This document shows, piece after piece, positions 1 through 10,172 of a stretch of DNA of 64,000 bases (its first letter is position 1; every line of letters begins with the position of its first letter). The translations under genes were made by a program, and so were the position numbers. Origin of the DNA: Polyangiaceae bacterium. GTDB taxonomy: Bacteria > Myxococcota_A > Polyangia > Polyangiales > Polyangiaceae. Where the stretch lies: NCBI GenBank assembly GCA_016715885.1, contig JADJXL010000016.1, positions 127,501-191,500 on the forward strand, written 5' to 3'. Under the pieces are notes generated by a model that had not been told where the DNA came from, made no database searches, and saw only the letters and a list, made by a program, of their open reading frames with translations.

Positions 1-2486
<2,486 letters not shown>

Positions 2487-2656
2487 ACTTCTAAGGCAAA
2501 CGTCGATTCCTCGCACGCAGAGTTCGGGTGACGAACCTGCGTAGCGCTCAATGCTACTGCGGACGCAAATTCACGAAACGTATCTCGACTCTGGATCGGG
2601 TGATCGAGATACCAACGCGAAACACCTTCGATTCGCTCGAATGGTGCACCCACAAA

Positions 2657-2774
<118 letters not shown>

Positions 2775-2782
2775 CCTTTTCT

Positions 2783-2820
2783 AAAGCCTGCAAGATAATC
2801 TCTTGCAGGCTTTTTCTTTT
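2783..2820 (+). terminator. rRNA operon terminator
   Basis: A perfect 13-bp stem (AAAGCCTGCAAGA pairing with TCTTGCAGGCTTT) encloses a 5-nt loop and runs into a T-rich tail. It sits directly behind the 5S gene, as expected for intrinsic termination of the rRNA operon. The 180 bases between it and the next start codon hold no gene I can see. Confidence 0.95.
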
Positions 2821-3002
2821 CCATCCACCGAATTTTTCTCTGCGCGCCCGCAATTCGCTTTCCAGCATTCCCGTTCTCACCACCCAATCATCTACATTCG
2901 CCTCGTCAGCCCGTGCTCGACAGCCTCGAGCGCGCGCCCTGCGCCCCCGTCGCTTTTGCTGTTTTATTTGCCTGAGCCCGGGCGTTGCTACCCTAGACCA
3001 GC

Positions 3003-5315
3003 GTGGCTTCTGCTCACTTGAAAGTCGCTCTCGCAGCCGGCGGCGTAATCGCAGTCGCCACTGCCTTGTCCTTCGGGCCTCTCGTCCGCCATCAGGCCGC
3101 GCGAACCGCCGCACGCTACGGCGCCAGCATCACCATCGACGAGGTTCGTCCCTCCTGGCATGGCGTGAAGCTCCATGGCGTCGACGTAGCGGTCGCCGAT
3201 ATTCCGAGCTCCGTCGTCCACTTCGAGAGCATCGATATTGCCGTCGGTTGGAGTGGAAAAAAGGTTGCACTCCAAGGCGGTACGGTTTCAGCCGTCGGAT
3301 CGCGCGAAGTCGTACTGCATGAAGTCGAGCAGTGGCAAACGCGGTATCTCCGCACGGCATCCAGCAAGTCGGAGCCATCGACGCGAAGTCATACGGAAGC
3401 CGAGATCGTAGGGCTCCGTTTGTCCTGGCAAAACACTCGCGACAACCCCACGGAAGCCGTGAACGCCGTCGACGTGAACTTCGCACGTCAGGACGGAAAG
3501 GTGGGCTTGTCGGCCAAAGAGGCGACGATCACCGTCGGCCCGCTGTCCGTCTCGGCGGAAGGCGGACACATCACGCTCGTCAAGCATGCAGAGGGCGGAT
3601 ATCGCGTCGCAGCGCTGTCTGCACGTGCGCTCGATGCAGCGCTGACCCTTCCGGGACCGCTCGATGACGCGCGCCTGCCTGCGCATGCCCCGGCGTCTAC
3701 CGAGCCCGCCGAACATGTTCCTCGCGCGTGGACGACTGCGCGTGCAACGCTCGTGCGCGGCGCGCATGTGCTCGATGCAGCACTCGAACAAGGCGCAAAC
3801 ATCAAGCTCGACAGTCTGCACGCGAAGGTATCGCGCGGCCGCGAGTCGCTGAACTTGGGCCCTGGTTCGCTCGCCGTTCGTCGCGACTCGGGGCGGATGC
3901 TGATCGAGCTTTCGCCTCACGCGCGCGACAAGGATGATGCACAGGCGCTCACGTTCAGCTTGAGCGTGCCGCTCACGGATGCTGCGGCGGAGATCGTCGC
4001 CGACGTCCAAGGTGGGCCGATCTTCTTGTCTGCACTCGGCATTCGTGAGGGTGACTTTGGTCTCATCGATGTCACGAAGACGTCGCTGACCACGCGATCA
4101 CACGTCGTCCTGTCGGCAGATGGAAAGGAGTTGCGCATCGACGGTCAGGGCCGTGCGCAAAATCTATCCTTTCAAAGTCGCAGCTTGTCCGACGATCCCA
4201 TCACGGGACTCGATGTTGCCTTTCGCTTGAAGGGCCAAATGATGCTCGACGGGTCGTCTTTGCGCGTCGACGACGGTGAAGTCGATGTTGGCGCAACGCG
4301 GTTGTCCGTGCGCGGAACCTATCAACGTTCAGCATCGGGCGGCGGGCATCGAGTGCGCGCTGAATTCGAGGTACCGCTGACGGCTTGTCAGAGCATGCTC
4401 GAAGCCGCGCCGAAAGCGCTCGTGCCGCATCTCGTTGGCATGCGCATGGCCGGATCGTTTGCACTCAAAGGGCACGCTCGTTTCGATACGGCGCGTATCG
4501 ATCACGACTACGACGTTGCGTGGGATCTCTCGAACACATGTCGCATCGCGGAAGCTCCAGCCGGCATCGACGCTGCGCGCTTCCGTAAGCCGTTTCGTCG
4601 ATGGGTCGTTGGCCCAGCCGGCGAGCGTGTCGAAGTCGAAAGCGGGCCGGGCACGGCGGGCTGGGTCCCGTTCGGCGCCATCTCGCCATTCATGCAGACC
4701 GCCGTTCTCACGACGGAAGACAGCAGCTTCAGGCACCACGGCGGCTTCGACATGGAGGCCATTCGCAACTCCATTCGCGACAATTTGCGCAAAGGAAAGT
4801 TCGTACGAGGTGCCAGCACGCTCAGCATGCAGCTCGCGAAAAACCTCTACCTCGACCGCGGAAAAACCGTTTCGCGCAAGCTTCAAGAAGTCGTGCTGAC
4901 GACCTACCTCGAACAGGAGCTCACCAAGGATCAGATCCTCGAGCTCTATCTGAACGTCGTCGAGTTCGGCCCGATGATCTACGGCATCGGTCCTGCAGCT
5001 CGGTACTACTTCAACACATCGGCCAGTGATCTTTCACTCGGCCAAGCGCTCTACATCTCGTCCATCCTTCCCAATCCGAAACAACAGCACTTCGGCGTTG
5101 GTGGTGAAGTGACGCCGGGCTGGATGAACTTCATACGCAAGCTCATGCAGACGGCGCACAAGCGGCAATGGATCACCGACGAAGAGCTCGAAACGGGCCT
5201 TCGTGAAACCGTCGTGCGCGGGCAACCAGCGCCCAAACGTGCCGATGCGCCTCCGCCGGAAGAAACCAATGCGGCTCCTCCAGAAGGAGATCTCGAACGT
5301 CCCGGGGATTTCTGA
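3003..5315 (+). CDS. GT51 peptidoglycan glycosyltransferase with long N-terminal domain
   Basis: A 770-residue protein that probably polymerises lipid II into glycan strands on the outer face of the inner membrane. A hydrophobic segment at residues 7-27 is a membrane anchor. The C-terminal third is a GT51 domain: TTEDSSFRHHG near 567 holds the first catalytic Glu, GASTLSMQLAKNLYL lies near 602 and ELYLNVVEFG near 646. No penicillin-binding transpeptidase domain follows, only a 50-residue Pro/Glu-rich tail, so this is not a class A PBP. Residues 30-520 look beta-rich and faintly AsmA-like; that is my inference. Translation starts at GTG; I see no better in-frame ATG before the membrane segment. 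Confidence 0.88.
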   Translation: MASAHLKVALAAGGVIAVATALSFGPLVRHQAARTAARYGASITIDEVRPSWHGVKLHGVDVAVADIPSSVVHFESIDIAVGWSGKKVALQGGTVSAVGSREVVLHEVEQWQTRYLRTASSKSEPSTRSHTEAEIVGLRLSWQNTRDNPTEAVNAVDVNFARQDGKVGLSAKEATITVGPLSVSAEGGHITLVKHAEGGYRVAALSARALDAALTLPGPLDDARLPAHAPASTEPAEHVPRAWTTARATLVRGAHVLDAALEQGANIKLDSLHAKVSRGRESLNLGPGSLAVRRDSGRMLIELSPHARDKDDAQALTFSLSVPLTDAAAEIVADVQGGPIFLSALGIREGDFGLIDVTKTSLTTRSHVVLSADGKELRIDGQGRAQNLSFQSRSLSDDPITGLDVAFRLKGQMMLDGSSLRVDDGEVDVGATRLSVRGTYQRSASGGGHRVRAEFEVPLTACQSMLEAAPKALVPHLVGMRMAGSFALKGHARFDTARIDHDYDVAWDLSNTCRIAEAPAGIDAARFRKPFRRWVVGPAGERVEVESGPGTAGWVPFGAISPFMQTAVLTTEDSSFRHHGGFDMEAIRNSIRDNLRKGKFVRGASTLSMQLAKNLYLDRGKTVSRKLQEVVLTTYLEQELTKDQILELYLNVVEFGPMIYGIGPAARYYFNTSASDLSLGQALYISSILPNPKQQHFGVGGEVTPGWMNFIRKLMQTAHKRQWITDEELETGLRETVVRGQPAPKRADAPPPEETNAAPPEGDLERPGDF

Positions 5316-5321
5316 CGGGTG

Positions 5322-5882
5322 TCAGCCAGCTGGTAAGTCGTTTGTCGGGACGATGGGTTCGTCCGGGATTGGTTGGTCCAAAACAACCTTCGGCTTGCGT
5401 CGTGCCGCGAAAAAGGCTCGGAGGAGATTGGCGCATTCGTCGCTCAGCACATCTCCTTGGACCTCAAAACGATGGTTGAGCCGTCCGTCGCGGCCGATGG
5501 CGAAAAGGGTATCGACGGCGCCGGCTTTGGGATCCTTGCAGCCGTACACGACGCGAGCGACGCGCGCGTTCACCAAAGCGCCCGCGCACATCGGGCATGG
5601 TTCGAGCGTCACGTAGACGGTGGTGTCGAGCAACCGCCATGCGCCGCGGTTTCTCGCAGCGTCGCGAATCGCCTCGATTTCCGCGTGAGCCGTCGGATCT
5701 TGCCCGACTTCACGCCGATTTCGTCCGCGCCCGATGACGTTGCCAGTTGCATCGACCACGACCGCACCCACGGGCACGTCGCCATCGACTGCTGCGAGGC
5801 TCGCCTCTTCGATGGCGACACGCATGAACGTTTCGTCCTGCGCGACGTTCACCCGAGTGGTTGAATCGGGCGGAATGCTCAT
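5322..5882 (-). CDS. tadA: tRNA adenosine(34) deaminase TadA
   Basis: Zinc deaminase that converts A34 of tRNA-Arg(ACG) to inosine, allowing one tRNA to read CGU, CGC and CGA. The 186-residue protein has the cytidine-deaminase fold signature: His66 and catalytic Glu68 in TAHAEIEAI, and zinc ligands Cys96 and Cys99 in EPCPMC. Length is typical once a short N-terminal extension is allowed for. It lies 42 nt downstream of, and in the same direction as, a tRNA-Arg with anticodon ACG, its known substrate. Guanine deaminases share the fold, but the motif spacing and the neighbouring tRNA favour TadA. Its 3' end meets the convergent GT51 gene with a 6-nt gap. Confidence 0.92.
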   Translation of the reverse strand: MSIPPDSTTRVNVAQDETFMRVAIEEASLAAVDGDVPVGAVVVDATGNVIGRGRNRREVGQDPTAHAEIEAIRDAARNRGAWRLLDTTVYVTLEPCPMCAGALVNARVARVVYGCKDPKAGAVDTLFAIGRDGRLNHRFEVQGDVLSDECANLLRAFFAARRKPKVVLDQPIPDEPIVPTNDLPAG

Positions 5883-5924
5883 GTGAGGCTTCCTTGCGTC
5901 ATCGCAAGGCTGAGGTTCGGTGCT

Positions 5925-6001
5925 TGGCGCGCCCAGGAAGATTCGAACTTCCGACCCCCGGCTTCGTAGGCCGATGCTCTATCCAGCTGAGCTATGGGCG
6001 C
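5925..6001 (-). tRNA. tRNA-Arg (anticodon ACG), CCA encoded
   Basis: Read on the minus strand, the acceptor arms GCGCCCA and TGGGCGC pair perfectly. D, anticodon and T arms fold normally, with the T loop TTCGAAT. The seven-base anticodon loop is CTACGAA (5963-5969 on the plus strand), giving ACG, which decodes CGN arginine codons after A34 is changed to inosine. The 3' CCA is present in the DNA (TGG at 5925-5927 on the plus strand). tadA follows 42 nt downstream in the same direction. Confidence 0.97.
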
Positions 6002-6161
6002 AATGCAGACTACAGGTGTTTCGAGTCACGCTCCGCGTGGTAGCGCGACGTGAGTGGGGGCGTTTAGGCGGCTTGTGGTCGTCTGTCAAGAAGAAATCCG
6101 ACACGAGCGCTCCGGGCGATTCTTTTTTCGGCCCGTCACTTTTCTCAGACCACAAAAAGCT

Positions 6162-6198
6162 ACACGCGGCGACCCCGAGGGAGCCACCGCGTGTTTTT
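6162..6198. terminator. Hairpin with T runs on both strands
   Basis: An 8-bp perfect inverted repeat (ACACGCGG and CCGCGTGT) has a 17-nt loop, is followed by TTTT on the plus strand and is flanked by a run of A on the left. It can act in both directions. The nearest upstream gene on the minus strand is the haem lipoprotein that ends at 6595. The rest of the 590-base gap between the tRNA and that gene holds no gene I can support. Confidence 0.45.
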
Positions 6199-6594
6199 AC
6201 GCTCGTTCAGTTGAAGCGAATGCGACCGACGCAAGTAACCAAAGACAAGAGCCAGAGACCCGAAGACGGCAAAGACAACCAAGCCAAGCAAGATTCGCCG
6301 GGCTACCCATAGCCCGACGAAGAAAAGTCGATGGTCCGAGCCGAAACACGGCCCATCAAGTCAAGGCAAGCCAATCAAAAACGAAGCAAAGAGACCGGCT
6401 GCGGCTCATCGACGCGTCCGGCTGCCTTCGCCTAGAGCAGCAGCCGTGCCATCCGATCAGTTTCGACGCTCAGACTCAGCGGCAGTTCGGAATGACCGAG
6501 CAACCTCGGTGGTTCATTTCTTACGCAGTACCCGCAGGTCAGGCATCGCTGTCGCGGTTGCCCTCGAGTTATGCAATTTTTGCGTAGCTTGGGT

Positions 6595-7137
6595 TCAGCG
6601 TGGGCGACCAAAGACGTGGTCGTGCGGCGCTTCGGCATGGCAGCGACCACACAGCGTCAGGCTTCCTCGTTTTTCGACCATGCCGGAGCTCGAAACGACC
6701 AAGTACTCCCACGCACTGCCCGTCGCTGAAGGCTGTCTGACCATCGCAAAGTAGGTCGCCACTTCCGGACGTCCCGGCGCGTAAAGCGCTTCGACGAGCA
6801 CCGAGCCCACCGGAAGCTGGCGAAGCGGTCCGAGCGCCGGGTAGGTCGCGGCTTTGTCGTTCGCGAGCACTTCCGCGTCGTACTCGCCGTCGAGATGCTG
6901 CGAGCGAGCGCGCGGAGCTGCTTTGCGGAACGTGCTCAGCCCATCGGCATGCTCCCACCGCGTGGGTTTGTCCGGTGTCGCAGACGTCGCCTTCGAACGC
7001 GCTTCGGCGTCCGATTCGTTGCTGCTCCAAGAAGATGGATTCGTCGCCGACGACGATTGCGACTCGGTCGCAGGCGTGCACGCTGTCGCAAGGGCGAACA
7101 GCAGCACGACCCAGCGTGGAGGAGCGAAGCTCCGCAT
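6595..7137 (-). CDS. Cytochrome P460-like lipoprotein
   Basis: An exported protein of about 180 residues with a lipoprotein signal (hydrophobic VVLLFALATAC, the Cys being the lipid site). The C-terminal 110 residues resemble the cytochrome P460 domain: a central segment with a bulky Tyr and Trp region, then the haem c motif CGRCH about 20 residues from the end, followed by HDHVFG as in P460 proteins. Substrate and role are unknown; P460 members oxidise hydroxylamine or accept electrons. I chose the ATG directly before the signal peptide; an ATG three codons earlier (7146) is possible. It is divergent from the VWA gene. Confidence 0.7.
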   Translation of the reverse strand: MRSFAPPRWVVLLFALATACTPATESQSSSATNPSSWSSNESDAEARSKATSATPDKPTRWEHADGLSTFRKAAPRARSQHLDGEYDAEVLANDKAATYPALGPLRQLPVGSVLVEALYAPGRPEVATYFAMVRQPSATGSAWEYLVVSSSGMVEKRGSLTLCGRCHAEAPHDHVFGRPR

Positions 7138-7196
7138 GGCCCGCATGCTAGCCTCGAATTGCTCGAGCCGTTTCAAATCAGGGGCTTGGAGGTTTT

Positions 7197-8597
7197 TTGC
7201 TACGAGTTCTCGACGAGTTTCTCTGGGTGCTCCGTCGCGACGGCCTGCCCGTGTCGACCGCGCAAGCGATCGATGCTGCACGCGTGTGTGCGCTCGTGGG
7301 TTTTTCCGACAGGCAAATGCTTCGCGATGGTTTGTCCACCGTGCTTGCGACGAACAAGCGCGAGCTCGCGTTGTTCGGTGATTGTTTCGACCGATTTTTC
7401 TCCAGCGCCCGATCGCATCCAGGCAACCTTTGGAGCCGCCTCGCTGCCCGCGGATTTCGTGACGCAGAGCTCGCCGTGCTTCGCGAAGTTCTCGATGCCG
7501 CGGCGCAACGATCCTCGGGCGACGCTGCCGGCATGCTCGCGTTCGCTGGTGACGCGAGCGAGCTCGATCAACTGCTGTCCGCTGCAGGGATAGCGCGCGT
7601 CCTCGCTCCCATGAGTAGCTCGCTTCAAGTTGGCTACTTTGCGCAAGAGGCGAACAAGCGTCTCGGTCTCAGCGCCCTTGGTTCTGCTCTGGTGCGTATG
7701 CGCGACGTGCTTCGCGAGGCGCTTGGCGATGAACGTGGAGCAGAGCTCGCTGCGGCGCTGCGTGAAGAGCTCGACGCCATGAAGCGACGTGTGCGCACAC
7801 ATGTCGCACAGGTTCTCGAGCGACGTCTTGGAGATGAGGGCGCGGCTGCGTCACGTGCGGTGGATCGACCGTTTGCATCGCTTTCGCCCGACGAAATCGA
7901 TGAAGTGCGACGCGCAGTGCGACGTTTGTCCGAGCGGCTTCGTGGGGCTGAACGTGTCCGTCAGAAGCGGCGTGCGCATGGTCGAATCGATGTGCGGCGC
8001 ACGCTTCGACGGAGTCTGTCCACGGGTGGAGTGCCTTTCCGGCCAGCGCGTCGAGCACGCCGTCGAGACAAACCCGTTCTCGTTCTTCTTTGCGATGTCT
8101 CGGATTCCGTGCGTCTTGCCTCGCGGTTTCTCCTCGAGTTCGTCGCGGTATCGCAAGAGCTCTTCGGCGGCACACGCTCGTTCGTCTTCGTCAGCGACAC
8201 CGTCGAAACCACGGGACTTTTTGAGCGCAAACCATCCGCCGTTGCGCTTGGCCTCATCGAACAAGGCACCATCGTCGACCGCACCCGCAATTCGAACTAC
8301 GGACGCGCCCTCGTCATGTTCGAAGAGCTGCTCGGACAAACCATCGATCGCCGCGTCACCGTCGTCATCCTTGGCGATGGTCGGACGAACTTTCTCGGTG
8401 ACGAAGTTTCGGTCGTCGAACGGCTTCGTCGTCGTGCAGGGAGCGTGCTTTGGATTTGTCCCGAATCTCCGGCGAGCTGGGGCACGGGAGACAACGCGAT
8501 GCCCCGGTATGCGGCGGTCGTCGATCGCGTGCTCGTCGCGAGAAATGCGCGTGAGCTAGAGGTTGCAGCAAGAGAGCTTTTGGCGCGGCGCAAGTAG
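7197..8597 (+). CDS. CoxE-type VWA domain protein
   Basis: A 466-residue cytosolic protein of the VWA/CoxE group. The C-terminal 170 residues form a von Willebrand A fold whose metal site starts with DVSDS near residue 298 (DxSxS). The region before it is very Arg-rich. CoxE-type proteins usually work with a MoxR-like AAA ATPase to insert metal cofactors or remodel complexes, but no MoxR gene is adjacent here. Translation appears to start at TTG (7197), because GGAGG at 7188-7192 lies just upstream and the conserved N-terminal helix begins there. The carboxylase gene follows 18 nt downstream and may be co-transcribed. Confidence 0.82.
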   Translation: MLRVLDEFLWVLRRDGLPVSTAQAIDAARVCALVGFSDRQMLRDGLSTVLATNKRELALFGDCFDRFFSSARSHPGNLWSRLAARGFRDAELAVLREVLDAAAQRSSGDAAGMLAFAGDASELDQLLSAAGIARVLAPMSSSLQVGYFAQEANKRLGLSALGSALVRMRDVLREALGDERGAELAAALREELDAMKRRVRTHVAQVLERRLGDEGAAASRAVDRPFASLSPDEIDEVRRAVRRLSERLRGAERVRQKRRAHGRIDVRRTLRRSLSTGGVPFRPARRARRRDKPVLVLLCDVSDSVRLASRFLLEFVAVSQELFGGTRSFVFVSDTVETTGLFERKPSAVALGLIEQGTIVDRTRNSNYGRALVMFEELLGQTIDRRVTVVILGDGRTNFLGDEVSVVERLRRRAGSVLWICPESPASWGTGDNAMPRYAAVVDRVLVARNARELEVAARELLARRK

Positions 8598-8615
8598 CGC
8601 TATGCCGCCATCGCC

Positions 8616-10151
8616 ATGTCCCTCGACGACCGAAAACTGCAAGACCTCCGTGCACGCGTGGAGCAAGGGGGCGCACCCAAGTACCACGAGAAAAACCTCG
8701 AGCAGGGGAAACTCTTCGCTCGAAAACGTATCGACCTTTTGCTCGACGAAAACAGCTTCGTCGAAGACGCGTTACTCGCCAACGCGGTCGACCCCGAGCT
8801 TCCTGCCGATGGTGTGATCACGGGGACGGGCACCATCGACGGCCGCATCGTTGCCGTCATGGCGAATGATTCGACGGTCAAAGCCGGTTCGTGGGGACGT
8901 CGCACGGTCGAGAAGATCCTGCGCATCCAGGAGACTGCGGCTCGTTTGCGCTGTCCGCTGTTTTACTTGGTCGACTCGGCCGGTGCGCGCATCACGGACC
9001 AGATCGAAATGTTCCCGGGCCGTCGCGGTGCGGGGCGCATCTTCTACAACCAAGTTCAGTTGAGTGGACAGATCCCGCAAATCTGTTTGCTCTTCGGGCC
9101 CTCTGCAGCAGGCGGCGCGTACATCCCCGCGTTCTGCGACGTCATCGTCATGGTCGACAAGAACGCGAGCATGTACCTCGGTTCGCCACGCATGGCCGAG
9201 ATGGTCATTGGCGAAAAGGTAACGCTCGAAGAGCTCGGCGGTGCACGCATGCACTGTTCCGAATCGGGTTGCGGTGACGTGCTGGTCAAGACCGAGCAAG
9301 ACGCAATTGCTTGGGCCAAACGCTACATCGCCCTCATGCCGCAGAATCACGAATCATCGCCGTCGATCATCGAGGCGCGTCCAGCAAAGGCCGCATCGAA
9401 GCCGCTCGAGGAGATCATTCCCGCGGACGAGAACAAGCCGTTCGACATGATGGCGGTCATCGATGCCGTGATCGACGAAGGATCGTTCGTCGAAATCAAG
9501 AAGCTCTGGGCGAAGGAAGTTCTCACGGGGTTTGCCCGCATCGAGGGGCGTGTCGTCGGCATCGTCGCCAATCAGCCCAAGTACAAGGGTGGCGTGCTCT
9601 TCGTCGACTCGGCTGACAAAGCCGCGCGCTTCATTTGGCTCTGCGACTCCTTCAACATCCCGCTGCTCTATCTCGCAGACGTTCCCGGCTTCATGATCGG
9701 AACGCTCGTCGAAAAGCAGGGAATCATTCGAGCAGGTGCGAAGATGATCGCGGCCGTCAGTGAAGCGACCGTTCCGAAGATCTCCGTCATCGTGCGCAAA
9801 GCGTACGGGGCAGGTCTCTACGCGATGTGTGGTCCGGCGTTCGAGCCCGATGCGTGCATCGCGCTTCCGTGTGCGTCGATCGCCGTGATGGGTCCAAACG
9901 CCGCGGTGAATGCGGTCTTTTACAACAAAATCCAGGCGGTTCCCGCGGGACCCGAACGCGACGCGATGGTGCAGAAGCTCCGCGACGAGTACCGCGAAGA
10001 TGTGGATCTCGTGAAGATTGCGAGTGAGCTCGTCGTCGACGCGATCGTTCCGACAAACGCACTACGCGCCGAAATATCGCGACGTTTTGCGCGCTACGCT
10101 GCCAAATCAGAACCGCGACCAGCCAAGAAGCACATCGTGCCGCCCGTGTGA
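8616..10151 (+). CDS. Acyl-CoA carboxylase, carboxyltransferase (beta) subunit
   Basis: A biotin-dependent carboxyltransferase subunit of the propionyl/methylcrotonyl/acetyl-CoA carboxylase family, 511 residues, the normal length. It moves CO2 from carboxybiotin to an acyl-CoA in the cytosol. Both crotonase-like halves are present. The N-terminal half carries DSAGARI and GPSAAGGAYIPAF (acyl-CoA oxyanion site), and the C-terminal half carries DVPGFMIG and KAYGAGLYAMCG. Substrate cannot be read from the sequence; propionyl-CoA carboxylase is the most common type and would supply methylmalonyl-CoA. The partner biotin-carboxylase alpha subunit is not in the window. Confidence 0.93.
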   Translation: MSLDDRKLQDLRARVEQGGAPKYHEKNLEQGKLFARKRIDLLLDENSFVEDALLANAVDPELPADGVITGTGTIDGRIVAVMANDSTVKAGSWGRRTVEKILRIQETAARLRCPLFYLVDSAGARITDQIEMFPGRRGAGRIFYNQVQLSGQIPQICLLFGPSAAGGAYIPAFCDVIVMVDKNASMYLGSPRMAEMVIGEKVTLEELGGARMHCSESGCGDVLVKTEQDAIAWAKRYIALMPQNHESSPSIIEARPAKAASKPLEEIIPADENKPFDMMAVIDAVIDEGSFVEIKKLWAKEVLTGFARIEGRVVGIVANQPKYKGGVLFVDSADKAARFIWLCDSFNIPLLYLADVPGFMIGTLVEKQGIIRAGAKMIAAVSEATVPKISVIVRKAYGAGLYAMCGPAFEPDACIALPCASIAVMGPNAAVNAVFYNKIQAVPAGPERDAMVQKLRDEYREDVDLVKIASELVVDAIVPTNALRAEISRRFARYAAKSEPRPAKKHIVPPV

Positions 10152-10172
10152 TCCATGCTGTACGATGGGTGA

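Noticed and set aside
6185..6340. Minus-strand frame encoding a hydrophobic helix (LLGLVVFAVFGSLALVFGYL)
   Set aside because: The helix looks membrane-like, but the frame opens after a TGA with no ATG or GTG and no ribosome site, and it runs through a terminator-like hairpin.
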